From Bacteroidales bacterium (GTDB lineage: Bacteria; Bacteroidota; Bacteroidia; Bacteroidales; UBA932), in the NCBI GenBank assembly GCA_012511975.1, contig JAAZEZ010000001.1, positions 1-34,795 on the forward strand: a DNA stretch of 34,795 nt, written 5' to 3'. Positions within the stretch are counted from its first letter, which is position 1, and every line of letters starts with the position of its first letter. Shown one piece after another: positions 24,686 to 33,787 of the stretch. Below the pieces are notes generated by a model. It saw only the letters and a list, made by a program, of their open reading frames with translations, ran no database searches and was not told the DNA's origin. Made by a program: the position numbers and the translations under genes.

Positions 24686-26473
24686 ATGAAACACATTAGG
24701 AATTTTTGCATCATTGCACATATAGATCACGGTAAGAGCACTCTGGCTGACAGACTGCTCGAATTTACCAATACCATCGATCGCCGTGATATGGCGACGC
24801 AGGTGCTGGATTCCATGGATCTGGAGAAGGAAAAGGGAATCACTATAAAGAGCCATGCCATCCAGATGGAATATATACACAAAGGTGAAAAATATACTCT
24901 CAATCTGATTGATACTCCAGGCCACGTAGATTTCTCATATGAAGTATCACGTGCCATCGCCTCCTGCGAAGGAGCCCTTTTGATAGTTGATGCCACACAG
25001 GGCATACAGGCCCAAACCATCTCCAATCTCTATCTCGCCATTGAGCATGACCTTGAGATCATTCCCATCCTCAATAAAATCGATGTGGAAGCTGCTATGG
25101 TGGATGTGGTGCGGGATCAGGTAACCGATCTCCTCGGTTGTAAGGACGAAGAGGTGCTACTTGCATCTGCACGCATGGGGATTGGTATCGAAGAGATCCT
25201 GGAAGCTATCGTAGAAAAGATTCCCGCCCCACAGGGCGATCCCGATGCTCCACTCCAGGCATTGATATTCGACTCGGTGTTTAACTCTTTCAGAGGTATC
25301 ATAGCCTATTTCAAGGTGGCAAACGGTGTAATCCGCAAAGGCGACAGGGTCAAATTTGTCAATACCGGCAAGGAATACGAGGCCGACGAAGTAGGTGTCC
25401 TCAAGATGAAATACCTTCCCAAAGAGGAGATCGGATGTGGTTCGGTGGGATATATAATTTCAGGTATCAAGACAGCGGCAGAAGTGAAGGTGGGTGATAC
25501 CATTACGCATGTTCACAATCCCTGCAAGAGTGCCATTGCCGGATTTGAGGATGTCAAGCCTATGCTCTATTCGGGTATGTTCCCTGTGAGTGCGGATCAG
25601 TATGAAGACCTCCGCGCATCTTTGGAGAAATTTCAGCTTAACGATGCTTCGTTGGTATTTGAACCGGAGAGCTCGCTGGCTCTCGGATTTGGATTCCGTT
25701 GCGGATTTCTGGGAATGCTTCATATGGAAATAGTTCAGGAACGTCTTTTCCGCGAATTTGATATGGACGTGATTACCACCGTTCCAAACGTTTCGTACAA
25801 GGTCTTCACAACCCAGGGTGAATGTCTGGAAGTGCACAATCCTTCGGGGCTCCCTCCAACCACACTTATTCACCATATCGAAGAGCCCTATATTCATGCA
25901 CAAATTATCTCTAAAACCGAATATTTCGGTCCGATAATGAAGCTCTGCCTGGATAAGAGAGGTACCCTAAAAAACCAACACTATATCTCGGCTGACCGAA
26001 TTGAACTGACCTATGATATGCCGCTTTCGGAAATTGTTTTTGACTTTTACGACAAACTCAAATCTATTTCCAGAGGATATGCTTCATTTGACTATCATCT
26101 GATAGGATATCGCGAAGCCAAACTTGTAAAGCTGGACATCCTTCTCAACGGCGAGCCCGCAGATGCGCTCTCCACTCTGATCCATCAGGAGCATGCCTAT
26201 GACTTCGGCAGGAAAATTTGCGAAAGACTTAAAGAGCTGATACCCCGTCAGCAGTTTGACATCGCTATTCAGGCAGCCATAGGATCCAAGATTATTGCCA
26301 GGGAGACCGTTCGCCAGTTGCGCAAGGATGTGACCGCCAAGTGTTATGGAGGTGACATCTCCCGCAAACGTAAACTTCTGGAAAAGCAGAAGGCGGGCAA
26401 AAAGCGTATGCGCCAGATAGGCTCCGTTGAGGTGCCTCAGAGTGCATTCATGGCCGTCCTCAAACTCGACTGA
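24686..26473 (+). CDS. lepA: Elongation factor 4 (back-translocating GTPase LepA)
   Basis: 595 aa, normal length. G1 is AHIDHGKST (11-19), G3 DTPGHVDF (76-83) and G4 NKID (about 131-134), all canonical, in contrast with the EF-G2 of this window. The LepA-specific C-terminal domain is present: [49 protein letters not shown] and the basic end [23 protein letters not shown]. It acts on stalled or mistranslocated ribosomes and in 30S assembly. Single gene with two-way promoter core upstream and a clear terminator downstream. Confidence 0.98.
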   Translation: MKHIRNFCIIAHIDHGKSTLADRLLEFTNTIDRRDMATQVLDSMDLEKEKGITIKSHAIQMEYIHKGEKYTLNLIDTPGHVDFSYEVSRAIASCEGALLIVDATQGIQAQTISNLYLAIEHDLEIIPILNKIDVEAAMVDVVRDQVTDLLGCKDEEVLLASARMGIGIEEILEAIVEKIPAPQGDPDAPLQALIFDSVFNSFRGIIAYFKVANGVIRKGDRVKFVNTGKEYEADEVGVLKMKYLPKEEIGCGSVGYIISGIKTAAEVKVGDTITHVHNPCKSAIAGFEDVKPMLYSGMFPVSADQYEDLRASLEKFQLNDASLVFEPESSLALGFGFRCGFLGMLHMEIVQERLFREFDMDVITTVPNVSYKVFTTQGECLEVHNPSGLPPTTLIHHIEEPYIHAQIISKTEYFGPIMKLCLDKRGTLKNQHYISADRIELTYDMPLSEIVFDFYDKLKSISRGYASFDYHLIGYREAKLVKLDILLNGEPADALSTLIHQEHAYDFGRKICERLKELIPRQQFDIAIQAAIGSKIIARETVRQLRKDVTAKCYGGDISRKRKLLEKQKAGKKRMRQIGSVEVPQSAFMAVLKLD

Positions 26474-26500
26474 TATTGTTTTCCTTTTATGATAAATAAT

Positions 26501-26530
26501 CGGTCTGTCGTCACTGGCAGACCGTTTTTT
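26501..26530 (+). terminator. Rho-independent terminator after lepA
   Basis: Stem CGGTCTG (26501-26507) with CAGACCG (26518-26524), ten-base loop, followed by six T. It lies 28 nt after the lepA stop and 12 nt before the end of the convergent permease gene. Confidence 0.88.
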
Positions 26531-26542
26531 ATAACCATATAA

Positions 26543-27778
26543 TTAGCTGTTGATGGCATCTGCAGGATGTAGCGAGGCTGCACGACGTGCAGGTGCAACT
26601 CCGAAAACTATACCGATAATCAGGGCAATGGCTATTCCTTTGAGGATATTTACCAATGAGAGATATATTGGAAAAAGAGTATCGGGAATTAGCAACGTAG
26701 CAAACCAGACCAATGCTATACCGGCCAGCCCGCCAAGTGTCGACAGTATAGTCGCTTCGGCCAGAAACTGCATCGTAATCTCCCTTTTACGAGCCCCTAA
26801 GGCCTTTTTGATCCCTATGATTCGGGTGCGTTCTTCCACGGAAACATACATAATATTGGCAATCCCAAATCCACCGACAAGCAAGGAAAAAACACCGACC
26901 ACCCAGCCGACCGTATTTACCATCCCGAAAACCGATTGAAATTGTTCTGCTACAAATGAGAGTTCATTAAGGGCAAAATCATCCTCCTGAGCAGGCCTTA
27001 ATCTACGATACTGACGCATCAGTATGCGCAATTCGCTCTTAAGTTCCTCTTTGGAAATCCCGTCCGGAGTCTCCTCTCCCGCCTGATGTGATATGGCTGT
27101 GATACGAGTTTTGAGAGTCGGCGAATCAATATCGACTATACGAAGTGCAAACCGGATCGGTATCAGTCTGACACAATCCACATCCATCATACTGACCAGA
27201 CTTTCTCCCGCTGAGGAAAATACTCCGATTACACGCAGCGGAGTGCCGCTGACCGTTATTATTCTGCCGACGGGGTCGGCTATACCGGCAAAGAGCTTTT
27301 GCGCCACATCCGAGCCAATTATAGTGACGGCAGCACCGCTTGAAAGCTCTCCGATGGTGAATCCGCGTCCATAGAGAATTTTCTCCTGTACCATCATCCT
27401 CCAGTCTCCGTCAACGGCAACAAATGCTCCTTCATCATAACTCTCACGGCCGGCTACGCATTCCATATTGAATGAGGCTGAAAATGCCATACGGCCGGCT
27501 GTAATGCTATTTTCCTCAAGAAAAAGATATTCCTGCCATCCGATCTGCGGCCTGCTCTCGTATTGCCACAATTTTTGTCGCCCATCCTGGTCAAAATCGG
27601 GCTCTATAGGCACACGTTCGACCATAACCACATCGCTTCCAAACTTTCGGAAGCCCTCATTTATACTCTCTTTTAGTGAATCCACGACGGTAAAGACCGC
27701 CACAATCGAAAAAATCCCTATGCTGACACCCGCCAGAGAGAGGGTAGTCCTGAACTTATCCGCCAACAAATCTCTCAT
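26543..27778 (-). CDS. MacB/FtsX-type ABC transporter permease
   Basis: 411 aa from the ATG at 27778. One N-terminal membrane segment (SLAGVSIGIFSIVAVFTVVD, about 13-32) is followed by a MacB-like periplasmic domain (about 45-280) and three C-terminal segments: VVGVFSLLVGGFGIANIMYV, the STLGGLAGIALVWFATLLI segment and the ILKGIAIALIIGIVFGVAP segment. The end APARRAASLHPADAIN is typical of the family. The cytoplasmic start is shorter than in most relatives, which have about 20 residues before the KFRTTLS segment. An SD-like AAGAAGGA supports the ATG; a GTG one codon upstream is the alternative. It follows mutS by 33 nt. No ATPase partner is adjacent; it could use an ATPase encoded elsewhere. 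Confidence 0.88.
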   Translation of the reverse strand: MRDLLADKFRTTLSLAGVSIGIFSIVAVFTVVDSLKESINEGFRKFGSDVVMVERVPIEPDFDQDGRQKLWQYESRPQIGWQEYLFLEENSITAGRMAFSASFNMECVAGRESYDEGAFVAVDGDWRMMVQEKILYGRGFTIGELSSGAAVTIIGSDVAQKLFAGIADPVGRIITVSGTPLRVIGVFSSAGESLVSMMDVDCVRLIPIRFALRIVDIDSPTLKTRITAISHQAGEETPDGISKEELKSELRILMRQYRRLRPAQEDDFALNELSFVAEQFQSVFGMVNTVGWVVGVFSLLVGGFGIANIMYVSVEERTRIIGIKKALGARKREITMQFLAEATILSTLGGLAGIALVWFATLLIPDTLFPIYLSLVNILKGIAIALIIGIVFGVAPARRAASLHPADAINS

Positions 27779-27784
27779 CACAAA

Positions 27785-27792
27785 TCCTTCTT
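27785..27792 (-). promoter_or_regulatory. Shine-Dalgarno-like site of the permease gene
   Basis: AAGAAGGA on the minus strand ends 6 nt before the ATG at 27778; with the EEP-family gene, one of only two good SD sites seen in the window. Confidence 0.55.
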
Positions 27793-27811
27793 AAATACTT
27801 AGATAATCTTT

Positions 27812-30436
27812 TTACAATCCGATTTTCTTTTTAAGTCTCCTTATGGTATCAAATGCATCTAAGGGAGACATTTGGTTGATATCAATATTCTGGAGCTCCT
27901 CCTTGATCTCGAGCAACAGCGGGTCATCCAATTGATAGAGGGTGAGCTGTACTCCTTTATCAGGAGTGGGGCGGGCGGATTTTTTTGGTTTTCGTGAAAA
28001 TGTAGCGGCGCTACCATTGCCACTTTCTGCCTCGAGCTCAGCGAGACGCGCTTCGGCACGTTTTACCACGTCATCCGGCATTCCGGCCAGACGGGCTACG
28101 TGAATACCGAAACTGTGTGCAACACCGCCCCTGCAAAGCTTGCGCAGGAAGATGATCTTACCGTCGCTTTCCCTGACTGAAATATGGTAGTTAAAAACAC
28201 GTTCGTGAAGATCCTCAAGATCGTTGAGTTCGTGATAATGAGTAGCGAAAAGTGTCTTGGCTTTCTTAGGGCTGCCGTGCAGATATTCCACTATCGCCCA
28301 GGCAATCGACATTCCGTCATAAGTACTTGTTCCGCGCCCTATCTCATCGAGCAGTACCAGCGATCTCTGAGAGAGATTGTTGAGGATGGTAGCCGTTTCC
28401 AGCATTTCCACCATAAATGTGGACTCTCCGCGCGAAATATTGTCAGACGCTCCGACTCTGGTAAATATTTTGTCCACAATGCCTATTTTCGCGCCTTTTG
28501 CGGGGACGAACGACCCTATCTGAGCCATGAGTACTATTAGCGCCGTTTGTCTCAGGAAAGCCGATTTTCCGGACATATTGGGTCCGGTGAGGATTATTAT
28601 CTGCTGCGAGTCGTTACAAAGTTGGAGATCGTTGGGGACATACTCTTCTCCGGGAGCCATACGGGTTTCTATCACAGGGTGGCGACCGTCAGTAATATCA
28701 ATCTCCAGCGAATCATCCACCTGTGGACGACAGTAATGGTTGTCCAGTGCAAGGCGTGCAAAGCCGGCGAGCACATCCAGACGCGCCACTGCCGAAGCGT
28801 TGCGCTGAATTATGCCAACTTGAGCCTGGATAGAGGCCAGCAGCGCGCCATATATATCTGTTTCAAGAGCAAGTATTTTCTCCTCTGCTCCGAGGATCTT
28901 TTCTTCGTATTGTTTAAGCTCCGGAGTAATATAACGCTCCGCGCTTACAAGCGTCTGTTTTCGTATCCACTCCGGCGGTACACGATCCTTGTGGGTATTG
29001 CGCACCTCGAGGAAATATCCGAAAACATTGTTGTAACTGATACGGAGCGAAGGGATACCTGTACGCTCCTTCTCCCTTTGCTGAATATCCAGCAATATCT
29101 CCTTACTGTGGGAGAGCACATCGTGCAGCGAATCGAGCTCCTCCGACACTCCGCGCGCTATCACATCTCCCTTGCCAATCTGAGCGGCGGTATCGGGCAG
29201 GATTTGTGTGGAAATAGCCCTGGAGAGCTCCCTGCAAGCATCCAGCTGCTCTATACAGGAGGAGAAAACAGGATTGGAACTACTGAGGAGCAGTTTTCTT
29301 ATCTCTGCTATGGCGTCCAGGCCTCGCGAGAGTTGAAGTGCCTCACGCGGCAAAAGCTTGCCGGCAGAGGCCTTTGAGATAATCCTCTCCAGGTCACCAA
29401 TATCACCGATGCGGCTCCTCACTTTCTCCAGCATCATTTCATCAGCCTGGAAGGCGGAAATGGTATCATAACGCAATGTGAGTTCTGAAATATCTTTGAT
29501 GGGCATTGCGAGCCATTCCCGAAGTCTGCGTGCGCCCATCGGCGAATTGCATCTGTCAATAGTCTCCAGCAGCGAAACTCCTTCTACGCCTGCTAGAGGA
29601 GTGAAAATCTCCAGATTGCGGAAAGTAAATTTGTCTATCCAGACAAAATCCCCCTCATCGATACGAGAAATGGAGCTTACGTGTCCCAGCGAATGGTGGT
29701 GGGTAATTTCCATATAAAAGAGAATTGCACCCGCCGCCTTTATGCCCAGCGGCATATTCTCTATGCCAAATCCCTTGAGTGAGTTTATGGAAAAATGGTT
29801 GCAGAGCTTTTTGTGACACGATTCAAAGACAAATGCCCACTCGTCGAGTGGTGAAATATAGGCGATATTGCCGAACCTTTTGCGGAAACCATCGCAATAA
29901 CTTCTCTCCACCAAAATCTCCTTGGGTGCACTGCCCGAAAGAAGATTTTCAATATACTCGAGCGATCCCTCGGCTACTTTGAAAGTACCTGTGGAGATAT
30001 CCAGAAGGGCAACTCCCGCACTTTTTCCCTCAAAAGAGACAGCAGCCAGGTAGTTGTGCTCGTTCTGTTTGAGAATGGTATCATTATAAGCTACTCCGGG
30101 AGTAACAAGCTCGGTAACTCCCCGTTTAACCAGCTTTTTGGTGAGTTTGGGATCCTCCAGCTGGTCGCAAACCGCCACTTTGTAGCCCGCCTGCACCAAT
30201 TTGGGGAGATAACTCTCCAGAGCATGATGCGGAACCCCTGCCATTTCTATAAATTTGCCCTTACCGCTGGCGCGCCTCGTCAAAACGATACCCAACACTT
30301 TGCTCGCAGTAATGGCATCCTCACCGAAAGTCTCATAGAAATCACCCACCCTGTAAAGGAGCAGAGATCCGGGGTATTGCGCCTTGATCTCATAAAACTG
30401 CCTGAGCAGCGGAGTAGCCGGTTTCTTCTCTTTCAT
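27812..30436 (-). CDS. mutS: DNA mismatch repair protein MutS
   Basis: 874 aa from the ATG at 30436; a TTG at 30454 would add six residues but is unlikely. Mismatch reading Phe33 and Glu35 are seen in GDFYETFGEDA. The core, lever and clamp domains follow (about 250-560). ATPase motifs are Walker A GPNMSGKS (618-625), Walker B with signature LLDEIGRGTST (695-705), and ATHYHEL. The C-terminus LLEIKEELQNIDINQMSPLDAFDTIRRLKKKI is the dimer/tetramer tail of MutS1. It recognises mismatches and recruits MutL. Followed by a permease gene on the same strand. The promoter-like box sits very close to the start. Confidence 0.98.
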   Translation of the reverse strand: MKEKKPATPLLRQFYEIKAQYPGSLLLYRVGDFYETFGEDAITASKVLGIVLTRRASGKGKFIEMAGVPHHALESYLPKLVQAGYKVAVCDQLEDPKLTKKLVKRGVTELVTPGVAYNDTILKQNEHNYLAAVSFEGKSAGVALLDISTGTFKVAEGSLEYIENLLSGSAPKEILVERSYCDGFRKRFGNIAYISPLDEWAFVFESCHKKLCNHFSINSLKGFGIENMPLGIKAAGAILFYMEITHHHSLGHVSSISRIDEGDFVWIDKFTFRNLEIFTPLAGVEGVSLLETIDRCNSPMGARRLREWLAMPIKDISELTLRYDTISAFQADEMMLEKVRSRIGDIGDLERIISKASAGKLLPREALQLSRGLDAIAEIRKLLLSSSNPVFSSCIEQLDACRELSRAISTQILPDTAAQIGKGDVIARGVSEELDSLHDVLSHSKEILLDIQQREKERTGIPSLRISYNNVFGYFLEVRNTHKDRVPPEWIRKQTLVSAERYITPELKQYEEKILGAEEKILALETDIYGALLASIQAQVGIIQRNASAVARLDVLAGFARLALDNHYCRPQVDDSLEIDITDGRHPVIETRMAPGEEYVPNDLQLCNDSQQIIILTGPNMSGKSAFLRQTALIVLMAQIGSFVPAKGAKIGIVDKIFTRVGASDNISRGESTFMVEMLETATILNNLSQRSLVLLDEIGRGTSTYDGMSIAWAIVEYLHGSPKKAKTLFATHYHELNDLEDLHERVFNYHISVRESDGKIIFLRKLCRGGVAHSFGIHVARLAGMPDDVVKRAEARLAELEAESGNGSAATFSRKPKKSARPTPDKGVQLTLYQLDDPLLLEIKEELQNIDINQMSPLDAFDTIRRLKKKIGL

Positions 30437-30442
30437 AGTGCA

Positions 30443-30450
30443 CAAAAATA
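30443..30450 (-). promoter_or_regulatory. Possible -7 element of mutS
   Basis: TATTTTTG on the minus strand matches TAnnTTTG but ends only 6 nt before the ATG at 30436, which would make the mRNA almost leaderless. No -33 element seen; weak call. Confidence 0.25.
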
Positions 30451-30500
30451 CCAATTATCTCCGGAAAAATCTATCTTTATTTCCAGAATCCGTCACAGAT

Positions 30501-30521
30501 AACACTTTTTGGAAAAGTGTT
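30501..30521. repeat. Perfect 9-bp inverted repeat in the mutS / serine hydrolase gap
   Basis: AACACTTTT (30501-30509) and AAAAGTGTT (30513-30521) around TGG. It lies between divergent genes, upstream of the -7 element at 30557, so a regulator site is conceivable. A related AAAAGCACTT follows at 30536. Confidence 0.5.
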
Positions 30522-30556
30522 TATCAAAAGCACTTACGATTTTCTGCCATAAATCG

Positions 30557-30564
30557 TATCTTTG
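30557..30564 (+). promoter_or_regulatory. Probable -7 element of the serine hydrolase-ksgA unit
   Basis: TATCTTTG matches TAnnTTTG, 27 nt before the ATG at 30592. No clear -33 TTTG. Confidence 0.5.
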
Positions 30565-30591
30565 TAAAACTATTTATCAAAACCTACAATT

Positions 30592-31725
30592 ATGAAGAAA
30601 ATCACTCTATTTGCACTGTGTGCTATTCTGCTCACTGCCTGCGGTCCCAAATCCTACCCGGAGTTTGAAAAAGATCTCAACGCTTTCAGGGAAGAGATCG
30701 GCAACGTAGGCCTCGGAGTAGCCGTTGTCAAAGATAACAAGATCATCTATGACAACTATTTCGGAGTTAAAAATCTTGAAACCGGAGAAAAGGTCGATGC
30801 ACAGACTATTTTCAGGATTGCATCCATCTCCAAATCCTTTACCTCCACATCCCTCATGCAGATGGTTGAACAGGGCAAAGTCACCCTTGAGACCGATGTC
30901 AGCGATCTGATGGAATTTCAGGTACGCAATCCCAAATTACCCGAGACAGTCATCACTCTCGAGATGTTGCTCTCGCATACCTCCAGCTTAAATGACACCC
31001 AGGGTTATTTCACACTCGATGTCATCAATCCCGCAACCAATCCCGACTGCGCCGGCTGCTACAACGAATATGAGCCGGGAAAAGGCTACCAATATTGCAA
31101 TCTCAACTTCAATATGGCAGGCACTATTCTGGAAAAATTATCGGGGGAGCGTTTTGACCAATATGTGATAAACCACATACTCAATCCTCTTGGGCTCTAC
31201 GGCGGCTATGATATCGATGCACTAGATGCAACCCGCTTTGCCACCCTATACTCATATAATTCCGAGAATGACAGCCTGGAAGCACAACCCGGCGCATACA
31301 GATCAAGGGCTGAAGATATTGCCAACTACATTACCGGCTACACCACCCCCATTTTCTCCCCTACCGGCGGAATGAAAATCTCCACCACCGACCTGGCAAA
31401 ATATATGATGATGCATATGAATTACGGTCTCTACCCCGGAGCAAAGGAGCGTATCATCTCCGAAGAGAGTTCCAAAAATATGCAAACTCCCCGTTCGGAT
31501 GACGAACACTACGGACTCGCCCTGTGGCGTAATACGGACTATATCCCCGAAGTGGAACTTGTAGGTCATACAGGCGGTGCATACGGACTCAGAAGCGCCA
31601 TGTTCTTCCATCCTGAAGAGAAATATGGCTTCATCGTCATCAGCAGCGGAGCCAAGAATTCAGATGAGGGCCTCTTAAAGGGCATGATTAAGATCCTGTA
31701 CGACCATTTCATTGCAAATGAGTAG
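30592..31725 (+). CDS. Serine hydrolase lipoprotein of the beta-lactamase class C / PBP-like family
   Basis: 377 aa. Lipoprotein signal [17 protein letters not shown] with Cys17. Active-site motifs: SISK (Ser78, Lys81) as SxxK, YCN in GYQYCNLNF as YxN, and HTGG near the C-terminus in place of [13 protein letters not shown] and [14 protein letters not shown] are typical of this beta-lactamase-related family, which includes D-aminopeptidases, esterases and peptidoglycan hydrolases; true beta-lactam resistance should not be assumed. Probably attached to a membrane facing the periplasm. The stop overlaps the ksgA start by 8 nt. Confidence 0.9.
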   Translation: MKKITLFALCAILLTACGPKSYPEFEKDLNAFREEIGNVGLGVAVVKDNKIIYDNYFGVKNLETGEKVDAQTIFRIASISKSFTSTSLMQMVEQGKVTLETDVSDLMEFQVRNPKLPETVITLEMLLSHTSSLNDTQGYFTLDVINPATNPDCAGCYNEYEPGKGYQYCNLNFNMAGTILEKLSGERFDQYVINHILNPLGLYGGYDIDALDATRFATLYSYNSENDSLEAQPGAYRSRAEDIANYITGYTTPIFSPTGGMKISTTDLAKYMMMHMNYGLYPGAKERIISEESSKNMQTPRSDDEHYGLALWRNTDYIPEVELVGHTGGAYGLRSAMFFHPEEKYGFIVISSGAKNSDEGLLKGMIKILYDHFIANE

Positions 31726-32584
31726 AACCCTCGATCAAACAAGAAAACCTGCTGTACGGCCTAAAAAGGGGCTTGGACAGCATTTTCTGACAGATCAGAC
31801 TATAGCGCGCAACATAGTCGATGCTCTTAGGGGCACCGGCGATGGCGCTTTTGATGCACTCGAGATCGGACCCGGGATGGGTGTACTAACACAATACCTT
31901 ATTGCACGTGAGGATGTGCGCCTCAAATTGATAGAAATAGACAGCGAATCTGTAAGGTACCTTCTCGAGAAATGGCCACAACTAGGGCCTGTCCTATACC
32001 AGTCTGACTTTCTAAAAACCAATCTCACCAAACTCTTCACGGGAAAGTTTTCAATTATCGGCAATTTTCCCTACAACATCTCCTCTCAAATATTCTTCAA
32101 GGTTCTGGACTACAAAGAGCAAATACCCGAAGTGGTCTGTATGATACAGAAAGAGGTGGCAGAAAGGATTGCAGCTCCCCCCGGTTCCAAAACCTATGGC
32201 ATACTCTCAGTGCTTCTGCAAGCATGGTATGACATAGAATATCTCTTTACCGTGAGCGAAGGAGCGTTCGTACCTCCTCCGAAGGTCAAATCGGCTGTAA
32301 TCCGCCTTACACGCAACAGTCGTACCGGGCTGAATTGTGACGAAAAGCTCTTTAAAAGTGTAGTCAAAACTGCATTTAACCAGCGTCGTAAAACACTCCG
32401 CAACTCCTTAAAACCTCTTATTGCAGATCTTGCTGAGCCGGGGAAACAATCTTTAGAAGAGCGTCAAGTTGTTGAGGCCCGACCGGAACAACTATCATCC
32501 AATTCGATTCCATTTGCCGAGTCACGCCCCGAGCAGCTCTCTGTCGAACAATTCATCACGCTCACGCAAGCATTGGAAAGTTAA
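31718..32584 (+). CDS. ksgA: 16S rRNA (A1518/A1519-N6,N6)-dimethyltransferase
   Basis: 288 aa from the ATG at 31718; a TTG at 31712 is an alternative. [12 protein letters not shown] is the N-terminal KsgA signature, [10 protein letters not shown] binds SAM, and [12 protein letters not shown] carries the catalytic Nx[15 protein letters not shown], and [13 protein letters not shown] mark the C-terminal domain. It dimethylates two adjacent adenines at the 3' end of 16S rRNA during 30S maturation. Near the C-terminus RPEQLS occurs twice (EARPEQLS and ESRPEQLS about 20 residues apart) where relatives have it once, suggesting a short duplication. Cotranscribed with the serine hydrolase; terminator after the stop. 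Confidence 0.97.
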   Translation: MSRTLDQTRKPAVRPKKGLGQHFLTDQTIARNIVDALRGTGDGAFDALEIGPGMGVLTQYLIAREDVRLKLIEIDSESVRYLLEKWPQLGPVLYQSDFLKTNLTKLFTGKFSIIGNFPYNISSQIFFKVLDYKEQIPEVVCMIQKEVAERIAAPPGSKTYGILSVLLQAWYDIEYLFTVSEGAFVPPPKVKSAVIRLTRNSRTGLNCDEKLFKSVVKTAFNQRRKTLRNSLKPLIADLAEPGKQSLEERQVVEARPEQLSSNSIPFAESRPEQLSVEQFITLTQALES

Positions 32585-32610
32585 ACAAATCCATAGTCCT
32601 AAATGACACA

Positions 32611-32639
32611 AAAAAAGGCGACCATCGGGTCGCCTTTTT
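32611..32639. terminator. Two-way rho-independent terminator between ksgA and the outer-membrane protein gene
   Basis: Stem GGCGACC (32617-32623) with GGTCGCC (32628-32634) and loop ATCG, preceded by six A and followed by five T. The symmetric A and T runs allow termination from both strands, fitting the convergent genes. Confidence 0.9.
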
Positions 32640-32671
32640 AAGCTTTAGTAATGCTACTTGCTAGGTATCGA

Positions 32672-33739
32672 TTAGAAGCGAATGCCAAGCTTCAGTTGAG
32701 GAAAAGCAAACGCTCTGATGTTGTGATTCATAGCATAGTATGCATCTTGTCCCTGCACTTGCAAGTGTAATAGCGAATACTGATAGAGGACAGGAGCCAC
32801 TTCAAAGCTCAGAATAAGACCCTGAGCCAATGAGTAGCTAACACCTGCTGTCAGTCCTCCGCCAAATCCCAATACCTGAGCACCCCTAAGGGAAGGGCGA
32901 TACAGTGCGATATCATCGAACTGCGTGCCGCTGCCTGTAGCGGGCTGATTCCAGGGATTGTTGTTCTGCTGACCCACTCCTGCGAGAGGATCATTGATCC
33001 CGGGAACCTGGGGGCCGTTGTTAGTGGTGCCACCAAAATTGGTGTCATCCTCTACGGTCTGTCCGGTATAAGGATAATATGCTTCTATACGGGCCAACTT
33101 GAACTGTCCCATCACTCCTATATAAGGATTGATGCGCGGATTCTTCGTATTGAAATAGAAGTTTGATCCGATTTGTGTCATCAAACTGTGAGTAACAGCG
33201 CCCAGAATAGCTATATGTGCATAAATATCACCAACGCCTACCCGCACATTAACCTGTGAAGGGTCAATGTGGTCAACGTTGAGGTTTGCATCGTCGGTGA
33301 ATGCACCTTCGATGAAATCCTTTCTAGGCTGCATGTTGACATTGTAAGCTCCCATAAGGTTGAGATCCCATCTGTCTGCGACGAAATATCTGGCCTGGAG
33401 ACCTACTATGTTAACAAGACTGTTTACGTTTAACGACCCAATGTTCAAGACGTAGGTAGATAAATCTGCCGAAATGTTGTCGTTACCCAGTCCAAGGAAC
33501 TCTTGAAGACCAAGTCCTTGAACGGATAGACCCACTCCGATAGGGCCACCATCCGCATTTGGCAATAGATAGTACAGACCTGACATATCATTGAAGAACT
33601 GTCCCTGTCCCAGAGTAAGATCTATTTGCCATTGTCCCTTTTGAGGAGCAAACATACACTCGCAACCCTCCTCGGGTTGTGCCATTGCTGGCACAACCAT
33701 AAGGATAGTCAATAGTAATATGCTTAATTTCTTTAACAT
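32672..33739 (-). CDS. Outer-membrane beta-barrel protein
   Basis: 355 aa from the ATG at 33739, giving signal peptide MLKKLSILLLTILMVVPAMA; an ORF extension upstream adds nine residues without a signal. Alternating strands (WQIDLTLGQGQFF, ARYFVADRWDLNLMGAYNVN, NPYIGVMGQFKLARIEAYYP, GGGLTAGVSYSLAQGLILSFEVAPVLYQYS) and the terminal KLGIRF with final Phe are those of an outer-membrane barrel recognised by BAM. A long Asn/Gly/Pro-rich loop (around TVEDDTNFGG to NNNPWNQPATGSG) is probably surface exposed. Family not recognised. It follows the helical protein gene by about 48 nt, and the two may be cotranscribed. Confidence 0.75.
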   Translation of the reverse strand: MLKKLSILLLTILMVVPAMAQPEEGCECMFAPQKGQWQIDLTLGQGQFFNDMSGLYYLLPNADGGPIGVGLSVQGLGLQEFLGLGNDNISADLSTYVLNIGSLNVNSLVNIVGLQARYFVADRWDLNLMGAYNVNMQPRKDFIEGAFTDDANLNVDHIDPSQVNVRVGVGDIYAHIAILGAVTHSLMTQIGSNFYFNTKNPRINPYIGVMGQFKLARIEAYYPYTGQTVEDDTNFGGTTNNGPQVPGINDPLAGVGQQNNNPWNQPATGSGTQFDDIALYRPSLRGAQVLGFGGGLTAGVSYSLAQGLILSFEVAPVLYQYSLLHLQVQGQDAYYAMNHNIRAFAFPQLKLGIRF

Positions 33740-33787
33740 TGTTTCTGTTTTAAAAATAATCACTTAAGATTCAATCAGATTGTTTGA

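Noticed and set aside
28547-29377. Plus-strand open frame of 276 codons inside mutS
   Set aside because: Antisense shadow of a fully conserved MutS; no domain, no promoter or start context.
30592-31725. Beta-lactamase resistance gene
   Set aside because: The SxxK/YxN/HTGG set is shared by many esterases and peptidases; HTGG replaces KTG, and nothing points to beta-lactams specifically.
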